Shown here piece by piece: positions 32,010 to 39,835 of a stretch of DNA of 43,383 nucleotides. The stretch comes from SFTJ01 sp045613305 (lineage in GTDB: Bacteria; Bacteroidota; Bacteroidia; Bacteroidales; Muribaculaceae). The stretch's first letter is position 1. Each line of letters opens with the position of its first letter. The notes beneath the pieces were generated by a model. That model worked only from the letters and a program-made list of their open reading frames with translations. It did not search any database and had not been told where the DNA came from. The translations under genes were made by a program, and so were the position numbers. The DNA is taken from positions 1-43,383 of the forward strand of contig JAZLAU010000039.1 of assembly GCA_045613305.1 (NCBI GenBank), read 5' to 3'.

Positions 32010-32573
32010 TTATTTCTTTTTTACACTCCAGCCGAAATTGCCTATTTTTTCGCCGAGTTTAAAGTATTCGCCGTGAGAGTAGGCCAAAAGGTTGGCTTTT
32101 TTAAGGTCGAATTCACCGGTTGCGGGGTCAATATATTTGTCGTCGGCAAGCACATTCATCACTTCGGCAATAAACATGTCGTGAGTGCCGAGATGCACAA
32201 TTTGCTTCACCTTGCATTCTATGCAAATGGGCGATTCGTCGATGTAGGGAGCAGCCACAGTTTGCCCTTTTACGGCAGTTAGGTTCATTTCCTTAAATTT
32301 GTTGAAGTCGCGGCCCGAGCGCACTCCGCACCAATCGGTGGCGCGAGCCAATTCTTCGGTTGTGAGGTTGAGGGTGAAAGCCATGTTGCGCTTCACGATG
32401 TCGTAACTGTGGCGTGAAGGGCGAATGCTCACGTAGCACATTGCCGGGTCGGAGCAAATGGTGCCCACCCAAGAAGCAGTGAAAACGTTGTATTCGTCGG
32501 CATTTGCACCGCAACTCACAAGCATGGCAGGCACTGGGTAGACCATGTTGCCTGGACGCCAATTTTGTTTCAT
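32010..32573 (-). CDS. Flavin reductase-like (flavoredoxin-type) protein
   Basis: The product has 187 residues and a split-barrel FMN-binding fold of the flavin reductase domain family. Visible are the N-terminal PVPAMLVSCG, then EYNVFTASWVGTICSDPAM, and the SIRPSRHSYDIV segment that binds flavin. There is no signal peptide. Members bind FMN and act as flavoredoxins or flavin reductases; the partner here is unknown. The ATG lies two bases after the pyrI stop, so translation is probably coupled. Confidence 0.85.
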   Translation of the reverse strand: MKQNWRPGNMVYPVPAMLVSCGANADEYNVFTASWVGTICSDPAMCYVSIRPSRHSYDIVKRNMAFTLNLTTEELARATDWCGVRSGRDFNKFKEMNLTAVKGQTVAAPYIDESPICIECKVKQIVHLGTHDMFIAEVMNVLADDKYIDPATGEFDLKKANLLAYSHGEYFKLGEKIGNFGWSVKKK

Positions 32574-32575
32574 AT

Positions 32576-33040
32576 TTATTTGATGGTTAATTCTGTTTGA
32601 TTAACCTTGTGTTCGCAGTAGTGGCAGCATAATGTGACAGGGTTGCGGTCTACTACATGAAACAAGGTTTTCATTGGTTCGTTGTTGGTGATGCATTTTG
32701 GGTTGTTGCAACGCACTATGTCGACAATAGTGTCGGGTAAACACACTTGGTGCTTTTCGGTTACGCAGTAGTCTTGAATGACATTCACCTTAGCCTGAGG
32801 CGAAATCAGCGCAATGCGGTTGATGGTTTCTTCGTCGAAAAACACGTCGGCAACTTTTATGATGCCCTTTTTGCCCATATGCTTGCTGTCGAGGTTAACG
32901 CCGATGGTTACACTGGTCTTGATGTTTTGAATTTTCAACAAGTCGGCAACCTTAAAAAGCACTTCAGGATTAATGCGGTCGATAACTGTGCCGTTTTTAA
33001 GAGCGGCAACGGCCAATGAATCGTTGTTTATTTTAGTCAT
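32576..33040 (-). CDS. pyrI: Aspartate carbamoyltransferase regulatory subunit
   Basis: The product has 154 residues. An N-terminal nucleotide-binding domain binds the CTP or ATP effectors, and a C-terminal zinc domain has Cys111, Cys116, Cys139 and Cys142, which tie it to the catalytic subunit. All four zinc ligands are present, so holoenzyme assembly and allosteric control by nucleotides are expected. It follows pyrB by 28 bases. Confidence 0.97.
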   Translation of the reverse strand: MTKINNDSLAVAALKNGTVIDRINPEVLFKVADLLKIQNIKTSVTIGVNLDSKHMGKKGIIKVADVFFDEETINRIALISPQAKVNVIQDYCVTEKHQVCLPDTIVDIVRCNNPKCITNNEPMKTLFHVVDRNPVTLCCHYCEHKVNQTELTIK

Positions 33041-33068
33041 AATGAAATAATTCTAAAGGTTTGAAAAA

Positions 33069-33983
33069 TTAGCAGTCGATGTCGAGTGCACGGCAAATTA
33101 TTGCTTGACGTGCATAAAGGCCGTTTTTGGCTTGCTGTATGTAGTAAGCCTTAGGGTTGTCGTCGACGTCGTAACTGATTTCGTTAACACGAGGCAGTGG
33201 GTGAAGCACCTTTAGGTTTGGCTTGCTGTTTGCGAGCATTGCGTTGTGCAAGTTGTAGAGGTTTTTCACTCTTTCGTATTCAAGAAGGTCGGTGAAACGT
33301 TCGCGTTGCACACGAGTCATGTAAAGGATGTCGCTATCGTTAATCACGTCTTCGCTAAACTCGGTGTATTCGTTGTATTCAATGCCGTTTTGTTGGCAAA
33401 ACTCCTTGTATTCAGTAGGCATTTGCAATTCGTTGCAAGCCACGAAGTTGAAGCGTGGGTTGAAGTGTCGCATAGCCATTAGCAGCGAGTGAACGGTGCG
33501 GCCATATTTCAAGTCGCCCACCATGGTTATGGTTAGGTTGTTGAGTGTGCCTTGAGTTTTGTTAATAGAGTAAAGGTCGAGCATAGTTTGAGTGGGGTGT
33601 TGGTTAGCCCCGTCGCCGGCGTTGATTATAGGCACTGGTGCAAATTCGCTGGCATATCGCGCAGCCCCTTCCACGTGGTGTCGCATCACGATGAGGTCGG
33701 CATAGTTGCTTACCATCATAATGGTGTCTTTAAGGGTTTCGCCTTTGCTGCTGCTTGTGGTGCTTGCATCAGAGAAACCGATAACGCGACCGCCGAGGCG
33801 GTTTACGGCTGTTTCAAAACTTAGTCGGGTGCGGGTAGATGGCTCAAAAAACAATGTAGCCACCACTTTGCCGGCAAGGATATCTCTGTTAGGGTTTTGC
33901 TCGAAATGGCTTGCCTTTTCAATCAGTTCAAGGATTTCTTCTTTGCTTAAATCGTTGATAGAAACCAAACTCTTGTTACTCAT
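33069..33983 (-). CDS. pyrB: Aspartate carbamoyltransferase catalytic subunit
   Basis: The product has 304 residues. It joins carbamoyl phosphate and aspartate, the committed step of pyrimidine synthesis. The carbamoyl phosphate loop Ser-Thr-Arg-Thr-Arg (49-53), the RHHVEGAA segment and the aspartate-binding HPLPRVNEI are present. It is the first gene of the operon and is preceded by a leader with an intrinsic terminator and a 44-codon open frame, suggesting control by attenuation. Confidence 0.97.
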   Translation of the reverse strand: MSNKSLVSINDLSKEEILELIEKASHFEQNPNRDILAGKVVATLFFEPSTRTRLSFETAVNRLGGRVIGFSDASTTSSSKGETLKDTIMMVSNYADLIVMRHHVEGAARYASEFAPVPIINAGDGANQHPTQTMLDLYSINKTQGTLNNLTITMVGDLKYGRTVHSLLMAMRHFNPRFNFVACNELQMPTEYKEFCQQNGIEYNEYTEFSEDVINDSDILYMTRVQRERFTDLLEYERVKNLYNLHNAMLANSKPNLKVLHPLPRVNEISYDVDDNPKAYYIQQAKNGLYARQAIICRALDIDC

Positions 33984-34062
33984 ATTGTTTAGATGTAGGT
34001 TTTATGGTTATTCCTTTACTCGTGTAATGATAATTGGCAGAGGAGATGTTACGTTATGGTAC

Positions 34063-34102
34063 AAAAAAAGCCAATCAGAATGCAAAAGCGGTCTCGATTG
34101 GC
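34063..34102 (-). terminator. Intrinsic terminator inside the pyrB leader (attenuator)
   Basis: On the minus strand GCCAATC (34102-34096) pairs with GATTGGC (34076-34070) around a 19-base loop, followed directly by seven T. No leftward gene lies upstream of it, so it must act on the pyrB transcript itself, 79 bases before the pyrB start. Confidence 0.7.
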
Positions 34103-34209
34103 GATAAATTCCATAACACACGATATGTTTGCCACGACAAATTGGCCAATTGGCTCATTGTGTCAGATGGCTGACAGCTTGTATCGTTATGTCTTCTTTC
34201 TATTATCAT
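34075..34209 (-). CDS. Candidate pyrB leader peptide
   Basis: An open frame of 44 codons starts at the ATG at 34209, about four bases after the predicted transcription start. Its TGA (34077-34075) lies in the 3' arm of the attenuator stem. A ribosome reaching the end would melt the terminator. Enterobacterial PyrL has the same layout. The peptide has no run of one amino acid, so codon-specific stalling is not evident, and no long U tract precedes the stem. The frame is also open upstream, but that part lies before the promoter. Whether it is translated is unknown. Confidence 0.4.
   Translation of the reverse strand: MIIERRHNDTSCQPSDTMSQLANLSWQTYRVLWNLSPIETAFAF
34141..34154 (-). promoter_or_regulatory. 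Palindrome able to pair with both attenuator arms
   Basis: GCCAATTGGC with the overlapping ATTGGCCAAT lies inside the leader frame. Its ATTGGC half can pair with the 5' terminator arm and its GCCAAT half with the 3' arm, so it could act as antiterminator or fold on itself. Confidence 0.4.
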
Positions 34210-34216
34210 ATCATTG

Positions 34217-34247
34217 CAAAGGTAATGAATTTTTATATATAATGAAA
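34217..34247 (-). promoter_or_regulatory. Promoter of the pyrB operon
   Basis: On the minus strand TTTC (34247-34244), 19 bases, then TACCTTTG (34224-34217). The -7 element is consensus and the -33 element differs at one base. The start is expected near 34213. Confidence 0.6.
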
Positions 34248-34428
34248 CGTTTTTCCTGAAAATTATATTCAACTTTTGCAATGTGTTATTGGCCTTTATT
34301 TGTGATAGCGGTAGATGTGTTGATGAAGATGACGTGAAAGTGGAGAGGGAAAGCGTGTTTTTTTGTGGTTATTTCACGCAAATGTTATGAGTGTTGGTGC
34401 TTTTTTGCGTTTAATATATAGCAGAGTG

Positions 34429-34459
34429 TTGAAATTCAAATGAAAAGTTGCTATATTTG
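34429..34459 (+). promoter_or_regulatory. Promoter of the Tsx-like barrel gene
   Basis: TTG (34429-34431), 20 bases, then TATATTTG (34452-34459). The leader to the ATG at 34548 is about 83 bases. Confidence 0.65.
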
Positions 34460-34547
34460 TGTATGATGCAGTTATAGGCATGCTTGCTAAAAGGTTTGTG
34501 CCTTCTGCACTCATAGGCATATTGTTAACTCAAAAAGATGAAGAAAT

Positions 34548-35258
34548 ATGAAACATGTTACATTGACGTTGGCGTTTGTCATGCTATGCATGATTGTGCC
34601 CCGTAGGGCTGACTCTCAGAATGTACAACTTTTGTATGATACAGGTCGCGAATGTGCCACATCCACAGTGGAGATGTTTAAGCCTGACAGTTGGGGCAGC
34701 ACTTTTTTCTTTGTTGACTTTGACTATTCGCCAAAAGCCCAAGGTGCATATTGGGAAATTGCAAGAGAACTAAATTTTTGGCAGAAAAGCAAGTTGTCAT
34801 GGCTTTCGGTGCATGTGGAGTATAACGGTGGCTTAAACACTACTGCGGGCTCGTTTAATAATGCGTGGCTGGGAGGTTTGACCTACTCGGGCCATTCGGC
34901 CGATTTCTCAAAGACGTGGTCGCTGTCGGCCATGTATAAGGCTATACCCGGCACTAAAGACTCATTTGGTAAAAATCAAGTGCATAATTTTCAAATCACG
35001 GGAGTGTGGAACATCGACTTTGCAAAAGGTTGGTGCACGTTTTCGGGATTTGCTGATTTTTGGCGTGAGGTGCGAGCGTGGCAAAACACCGAGTTTATCT
35101 TTCTGTCAGAACCACAGTTTTGGGTAAATCTCAATAAAATAAAAGGTTGGGAAAAGGTGAAACTGAGTGTTGGCGGTGAGGTTGAACTGTCGAACAACTT
35201 TGTGGAAAAGGGTTTTAAGGTAATGCCAGCGCTGGGCGTTAAGTGGAATTTCAATTAA
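34548..35258 (+). CDS. DUF5020/Tsx-like outer-membrane channel protein
   Basis: The product has 236 residues. An N-terminal signal segment is followed by a barrel of about twelve strands with aromatic girdle residues (WGSTFFFVDFDYS, GAYWEIARELNFW) and a C-terminal Trp-Asn-Phe-Asn. This is the pattern of DUF5020, a Bacteroidetes family related to nucleoside-specific Tsx channels. Uptake of nucleosides across the outer membrane is therefore the likely role, an inference from family. It sits divergent from pyrB, so a pyrimidine supply and a pyrimidine synthesis gene face each other, though each has its own promoter. Confidence 0.75.
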   Translation: MKHVTLTLAFVMLCMIVPRRADSQNVQLLYDTGRECATSTVEMFKPDSWGSTFFFVDFDYSPKAQGAYWEIARELNFWQKSKLSWLSVHVEYNGGLNTTAGSFNNAWLGGLTYSGHSADFSKTWSLSAMYKAIPGTKDSFGKNQVHNFQITGVWNIDFAKGWCTFSGFADFWREVRAWQNTEFIFLSEPQFWVNLNKIKGWEKVKLSVGGEVELSNNFVEKGFKVMPALGVKWNFN

Positions 35259-35321
35259 TGCGTGCGCCGGTTCGGCCTACGGGTTGAGCGGTGAGTCACG
35301 TTTAAATAATCAGGCAGGTCT

Positions 35322-35511
35322 TGCTCGAATTTTATGGGGCGTTTCGCTATATTTAAATAATATAGGATGCGGCTCGGATAAAAATTCAAGCGAGACTTGC
35401 CTTTTTTTCGCTCGCCTTTCACTATATTTAGATAATATAGGATGCGGCTCGGATAAAAAATCAAGTGAGACTTGCCTTTTTTTCGCTCGCCTTTCACTAT
35501 ATTTGCATAAT
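35322..35511. repeat. 75-bp tandem repeat, about 2.5 copies, with promoter-like ends
   Basis: The unit contains TATAGGATGCGGCTCGGATA (35361-35380 and again 35436-35455), a segment ending GAGACTTGCC, a T-rich stretch, CGCTCGCC and CTATATTT. The period is exactly 75. The first copy is degenerate at its left end (35322-35346), the second is full, and the third ends after CTATATTTG. GCGAG and CTCGC in each copy can form a hairpin. Because 75 is a multiple of three, open frames run through it on both strands, but they look non-coding. The repeat lies directly upstream of the PBP1A gene. Confidence 0.8.
35498..35505 (+). promoter_or_regulatory. Promoter -7 element for the PBP1A gene, in the last repeat copy
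   Basis: TATATTTG fits TAnnTTTG. The two earlier copies have TATATTTA at the same place, so only the last copy has the consensus G. The leader would be about 73 bases. Confidence 0.5.
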
Positions 35512-35584
35512 AATTAATATTATGCCTAAATGTAGGCGTATGTGAACGAAAAGCAAGTTTTTTAGATAAGCAATAGATTTTTTT

Positions 35585-37993
35585 ATGTCGACTGAAACAG
35601 ACAAAGCAGCAGAAAAGACAAAGCAATCGGGTGCCTATACCCGAAAAATAATTTCATGGATGTGGAAGGGCTTCGGTGCCTTTCTGGTCTTGATGTTTTT
35701 GATATTTGTCTTGATATATAACGGAGTGATAGGTTATATGCCTCCTGTTGAGGAACTGAAGAACCCAACCGACCGTTTCGCTTCGATGATTTATTCGAGC
35801 GATGGAGTGGAAATGGGCCGATTTTTCCGTAGCAAGAGCAACCGCGTGTATGTTGACTACGATGAGATGTCGCCTTACCTTATGCAGGCGTTGATAGCAA
35901 CTGAAGACGCGCGATTTGATAGCCACTCGGGTATTGACGGACGTGCCATTCTGCGCGTGCTTTTTAAGCGTGTGCTTTTGATGCAAAAGAATGCCGGTGG
36001 TGGTAGTACAATCACTCAGCAACTTGCAAAACAACTTTATTCTCCACCATCGGAATCGTTCTTCTCGAGAGCGATGAAGAAGCCGGTGGAATGGGTGATT
36101 GCTTTGAAACTTGAGCGCTATTATACCAAGGACGAAATCATTAAGATGTATCTTAACCAATTCGACTTCCTATATAATGCGGTGGGTATTAAGACAGCGG
36201 CGCACGTTTACTTTGGTAAGCAGCCCGATAATCTTACTGTTGAGGAGGCTGCAACATTAATCGGGATGTTGAAGAATCCTTCGTACTTTAACCCTGTGCG
36301 CCGTCCAGAGGTGTGCTTGAGCCGCCGAAATGTGGTGTTTGAGCAAATGCGCAAGGCCGATTATATTTCTGAAGAGGAATGTGAGGAACTAAAGAAGAAA
36401 CCGCTGGTGATAAAATTTCACCGCGTGGACCACAACGATGGCGTCGCTCCGTATTTCCGCGAGGAATTGCGTAGAGTGATGACTGCCGAAAAACCTGACC
36501 GTGACGATTATCCTGATTGGAACTATCAGGCTTATGTTGACGATTCGATAGCATGGAACATTAATCCGCTATACGGTTGGTGTGAAAAGAATCGAAAGCC
36601 CGACGGCTCAAAATATGATGTGTATACCGATGGATTGAAGATATTTACAACCATTGATTCGCATATGCAAGAATATGCCGAAAATGCAGTGTATGAGCAT
36701 ATTGGCAAGGATTTGCAAAAGCGCTTTGAGAAAGAACGTGGAGGCATGAAGAATCCTTACAGCAACAATACCGCAGAATTGTCGAAGGATTTGAAGGAAT
36801 CGTTGATTAAGAATGCTATTTTGCAGAGCGAGCGTGCTCGTGTGTTGCGAAAGGCGGGCTATAAAGAAGCCGACATCATAAATAACTTTAATGAGCCAAC
36901 CGATATGCGTGTGTTCACTTACGATGGTGGAGTGGATACAACGATGACGCCGCTCGACTCGTTGCTTTATATTAAGTCGTTCTTGCGTATGGGCATGATG
37001 TCGATGGACCCAATTAATGGTCATGTTAAGGCATATGTTGGCGGTCCAAGTTTCCGATTCTTCAAGTATGACATGGCTGGACGCGGACGCCGTCAGATTG
37101 GTTCTACTGCTAAGCCTTTCTTGTATGGCTTGGCTATGGAAGAAGATTATACTCCATGCGACACTTTCCTTAACGAGCAGCCTATAATCGAGATACCTGG
37201 AGGCGTTTGGCAACCTCGCAATGCAGGTGGTAGCCATGTTGGGGAAATGGTGACTTTGCGTTGGGCTTTGACGAATTCAAATAACTGGATATCGGCCCGC
37301 TTGATAACAGCCGACCGTATGTCGCCACAGCAATTGGTGAGAAAGATGCACGCTTTTGGCATCACTAACCATCTTGATGCTGTGCCTTCGCTTTCGTTAG
37401 GTCCTTGCGACGTGTCGGTGAAAGAAATGGTGGCTGCTTACACTGCATTTGCTAATAAGGGCATGCGTGTTGACCCGTTGTATGTGACTCGAATTACTGA
37501 TAACATGGGCAATGTGATTTCGGAATTCACTCCGAAATATACTGAGGTGCTTAGTGAGATTGGCTATTACAAGATATTGTCGATATTGCTCAATGTTGTA
37601 GACTCTGGTACGGGTGCTCGTTTGCGCCGTGCTCCGTTTGGATTGACTGCGCAAATTGGAGGCAAGACAGGTACTACCAACTTCAATGCCGATGGTTGGT
37701 TTATGGGCTTCACTCCTGACCTCGTGACAGGTGTGTGGGTAGGTGGCGAAGAGCGCTATATTCACTTTAATAATATGGCAAGTGGTCAAGGTGCTTCTAT
37801 GGCGTTGCCTATATTTGGCCATTATATGAAGAAGGTGTTTGAAGATAAGACTTTGCCATATTCGCAAGACCGCAAGTTTGTGTTCCCGTCGGATATCGAC
37901 CTATGCTTTAAGGAAGATTTGGGCGGAGTGCCTATTGACCAGCATGGCGATGAATTGCAGCCCGAAGAAGCAATTGAGGGCATGTTTGAATAA
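35585..37993 (+). CDS. Bifunctional penicillin-binding protein 1A (glycosyltransferase and transpeptidase)
   Basis: The product has 802 residues. A cytosolic tail, one membrane segment (about 28-48), then a GT51 glycosyltransferase domain with the catalytic Glu107 (ATEDARF), GGSTITQQLAKQ and the KLERYYTKDEIIKMYLNQ region. The transpeptidase domain has nucleophile Ser507 (GSTAKP), SNN (565-567) and KTG (694-696). All active-site motifs are present. It polymerises and cross-links peptidoglycan on the outer face of the inner membrane, and class A PBPs are targets of beta-lactams. The start is the first ATG after the promoter-like element in the repeat. A phosphatase-family gene follows 21 bases after the stop and may be co-transcribed. 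Confidence 0.95.
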   Translation: MSTETDKAAEKTKQSGAYTRKIISWMWKGFGAFLVLMFLIFVLIYNGVIGYMPPVEELKNPTDRFASMIYSSDGVEMGRFFRSKSNRVYVDYDEMSPYLMQALIATEDARFDSHSGIDGRAILRVLFKRVLLMQKNAGGGSTITQQLAKQLYSPPSESFFSRAMKKPVEWVIALKLERYYTKDEIIKMYLNQFDFLYNAVGIKTAAHVYFGKQPDNLTVEEAATLIGMLKNPSYFNPVRRPEVCLSRRNVVFEQMRKADYISEEECEELKKKPLVIKFHRVDHNDGVAPYFREELRRVMTAEKPDRDDYPDWNYQAYVDDSIAWNINPLYGWCEKNRKPDGSKYDVYTDGLKIFTTIDSHMQEYAENAVYEHIGKDLQKRFEKERGGMKNPYSNNTAELSKDLKESLIKNAILQSERARVLRKAGYKEADIINNFNEPTDMRVFTYDGGVDTTMTPLDSLLYIKSFLRMGMMSMDPINGHVKAYVGGPSFRFFKYDMAGRGRRQIGSTAKPFLYGLAMEEDYTPCDTFLNEQPIIEIPGGVWQPRNAGGSHVGEMVTLRWALTNSNNWISARLITADRMSPQQLVRKMHAFGITNHLDAVPSLSLGPCDVSVKEMVAAYTAFANKGMRVDPLYVTRITDNMGNVISEFTPKYTEVLSEIGYYKILSILLNVVDSGTGARLRRAPFGLTAQIGGKTGTTNFNADGWFMGFTPDLVTGVWVGGEERYIHFNNMASGQGASMALPIFGHYMKKVFEDKTLPYSQDRKFVFPSDIDLCFKEDLGGVPIDQHGDELQPEEAIEGMFE

Positions 37994-38014
37994 TTTTGAT
38001 TAACGCAAATTGTC

Positions 38015-38785
38015 ATGAAGAGGTTGATTGTTCAGGCAGTGTTTGCCATGATGTGCTTGGCGTCGGCGGCGCAAATGCGTTTTGCGCTGTGGAACATAGG
38101 CCATTTTGCCAACGGAACAGATTGCGTCAGCAAGATAACAGCCGAAATGGCGTCGGCAAAGATAGCCGATTATAATGCATTGCTTGCTGATGTAGATGCC
38201 GATGTGTTTGCTGTGTGTGAATATAATCCCGCGTTTGCGCCCGGCTGTGACGCTGCTAATGTGGTGTTTGGCGCCTATGCCTATGCGGCTGTAGGTAAAA
38301 AGTATGACTATAATTGCAATGCCATTTTCACTCGTTCGCAGCCTTTGCAGTCGGTTGCGGAGGTGAAATTTGCACAGTGTGTGCAATATCGCTACTACAC
38401 GGTCGCTACGCTCGATTATGAGGGCATAAAAGTGAAGGTGGTGTCGACGCACCTCGATTGGGCTCAAGGCGAAAATGGCTATGCCTGCCGCGTGGCGCAA
38501 ATAAAGCAGTTGGTTGCCGATTTTGCCGATGAGCAATATGTGATTATAGCGGCTGATTTTAACACCAGCAAGGGCGACGGCGAATTTTCTCCTTTTTACG
38601 AAGTGGGCTATAAAGCGGCAAATGGCGGAGAGAACGAAGTGCTTTTGACCTATCCGGCAAAAGGCCCCAAAAAACAACTTGATAACATATTGGTTAAGGG
38701 ATTTGATGTGAGCAATGTGAAGGTGGTGTGCGAGCCAATGCTTAGCGACCATTGCATGATATATTGCGATTTGAAGTTAAAGTGA
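38015..38785 (+). CDS. Secreted endonuclease/exonuclease/phosphatase-family protein
   Basis: The product has 256 residues with a short signal peptide (cleavage after Ala-Ser-Ala-Ala, about 19). The family's metal and catalytic motifs appear in order: WNIGH, an acidic residue in VCEYNP, STHLDW, the ADFN motif, LDNI and the final SDH. All are intact, so hydrolysis of a phosphodiester or phosphate ester is expected. The substrate (nucleic acid, lipid or sugar phosphate) is open. It follows the PBP1A gene by 21 bases and ends before a strong bidirectional terminator. Confidence 0.85.
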   Translation: MKRLIVQAVFAMMCLASAAQMRFALWNIGHFANGTDCVSKITAEMASAKIADYNALLADVDADVFAVCEYNPAFAPGCDAANVVFGAYAYAAVGKKYDYNCNAIFTRSQPLQSVAEVKFAQCVQYRYYTVATLDYEGIKVKVVSTHLDWAQGENGYACRVAQIKQLVADFADEQYVIIAADFNTSKGDGEFSPFYEVGYKAANGGENEVLLTYPAKGPKKQLDNILVKGFDVSNVKVVCEPMLSDHCMIYCDLKLK

Positions 38786-38821
38786 TGCCGCCTTTAAAAA
38801 CGGGTGTCGCGATATGACGAT

Positions 38822-38866
38822 AAAAAAGAAACCGCAGCGTTGATGTCAATGCTGCGGTTTCTTTTT
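38822..38866. terminator. Bidirectional terminator
   Basis: AAAAAGAAACCGCAGC (38823-38838) and GCTGCGGTTTCTTTTT (38851-38866) form a perfect 16-bp stem. A and T tracts at the ends give T runs on both strands, serving the phosphatase gene on the plus strand and the thioredoxin-like gene on the minus strand. Confidence 0.95.
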
Positions 38867-38896
38867 ATAGGAACCAGGGCTTTATTGCCCGAGTTT

Positions 38897-39376
38897 TCAA
38901 TTCAATAGCGCCAATTCGCTCTCAGTAGGGTTTTCGCTGATAATCTCGCCCGCGGGGTCGATTAGCAAAGTGCGATAGCCTTTAGTGCTGATGCGATAAC
39001 TTTTGTAAAGGTTAGATTCGAAGCCTTCTGCGTCGAAAAATTGAGAACCGTGAGAAAGGTTGTCAATTTTGCTAACTTCTCCAAAAATCAATGCGCTGCG
39101 GTCGTAGTTAACCGCGATGTGTTGCATATTGCTCTTGCTTGCTAAGCGGTCGTAGTGCATGTTGTTGATGCGAGATTGAGCATCGGCCGACGACCAGAAT
39201 GTTAGCAATACATAATTGCCCTTCATGTTTTGCAACGACACCATTGTGTCGGCATTACTAACGGTGAAGTTTGGCGCCATGTGGCCAACTCGGCTGTCGA
39301 TGCCTTTACCGCTGTAAGATGAAGTAGACAATAGCATGATAGCAATTGCTGCAACAGCTAATAAAGCTTTCTTCAT
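38897..39376 (-). CDS. Thioredoxin-fold exported protein without any cysteine
   Basis: The product has 159 residues. A signal peptide (Met-Lys-Lys and a hydrophobic core to about 21) is followed by a TlpA/AhpC-like thioredoxin fold: GHMAPNFTV, the segment NYVLLTFWSS where the active site should be, and the later IDPAGEI turn. The expected Cys-x-x-Cys is replaced by Ser-Ser-Ala-Asp-Ala and the whole protein contains no Cys. It cannot be a thiol oxidoreductase and may be a binding or structural relative. It has its own promoter with a leader of about 125 bases. Confidence 0.75.
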   Translation of the reverse strand: MKKALLAVAAIAIMLLSTSSYSGKGIDSRVGHMAPNFTVSNADTMVSLQNMKGNYVLLTFWSSADAQSRINNMHYDRLASKSNMQHIAVNYDRSALIFGEVSKIDNLSHGSQFFDAEGFESNLYKSYRISTKGYRTLLIDPAGEIISENPTESELALLN

Positions 39377-39500
39377 TCGTCATGTTTTACGTTCAACTTG
39401 AGGTTGTCGTCGCGAAATCTTTCGAAACTGCAACCTTGCCGATTTTCGGCGTTGCCAGTAATTGTTTCCTTAGTCTAAATTTATATGTCTGGCTTTAATC
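39377..39500 (-). promoter_or_regulatory. Structured leader of the thioredoxin-like gene
   Basis: About 125 bases between the predicted start and the ATG. On the minus strand GCCGA/TCGGC form a tight hairpin, and GGTTG pairs with CAACC around a longer loop that contains TTTCGAAAGATTTCG. No T run, so it is not a terminator. Function unknown. Confidence 0.35.
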
Positions 39501-39505
39501 TTTTG

Positions 39506-39537
39506 CAAATTTAGTAAATTATTTTTATTTATCCAAA
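39506..39537 (-). promoter_or_regulatory. Promoter of the thioredoxin-like gene
   Basis: On the minus strand TTTG (39537-39534), 20 bases, then TAAATTTG (39513-39506): a full consensus match. Confidence 0.75.
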
Positions 39538-39835
39538 TTTGTTAATTCCTCGGCTTGTCTAAATGGTTGAAATAGAAAGTCTTAATTATCTTGTTTGCGC
39601 TTAGGTTTGTTAACAATGTAATATAAGTTAACAAAATGTGTTAAATCAATGGCTGAAATATGTGAGAATGTGATTTTTGGCGTTGACGATGTGGGTGATT
39701 TAACACTTTTGACGACTTTTGGTGTCGTATTCGGTGCGTTAAATATCGAGTCGTAATAAAAAACGTAATATATTGTTTTTTAACATTTAACGAGCAGTAA
39801 AAAGCCCCTAAATTAACACATTTACGGCTTGAAAT
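39538..39835. other. Intergenic region downstream of rmuC
   Basis: A+T-rich, with no credible coding frame. GTTAACAA occurs twice (about 39608 and 39627). A weak 5-bp stem (AAGCC/GGCTT on the minus strand, about 39800-39830) with a T run may be the rmuC terminator. Confidence 0.35.

Noticed and set aside
35255..35626. Open frames on both strands through the 75-bp repeat
   Set aside because: The repeat length is a multiple of three, so any stop-free frame continues through every copy. There is no start context or domain.
38000..38752. 250-codon open frame on the minus strand opposite the phosphatase-family gene
   Set aside because: The plus-strand gene has a signal peptide and all family motifs. 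The opposite frame has no recognisable domain and has the His/Ile-rich composition of a shadow.
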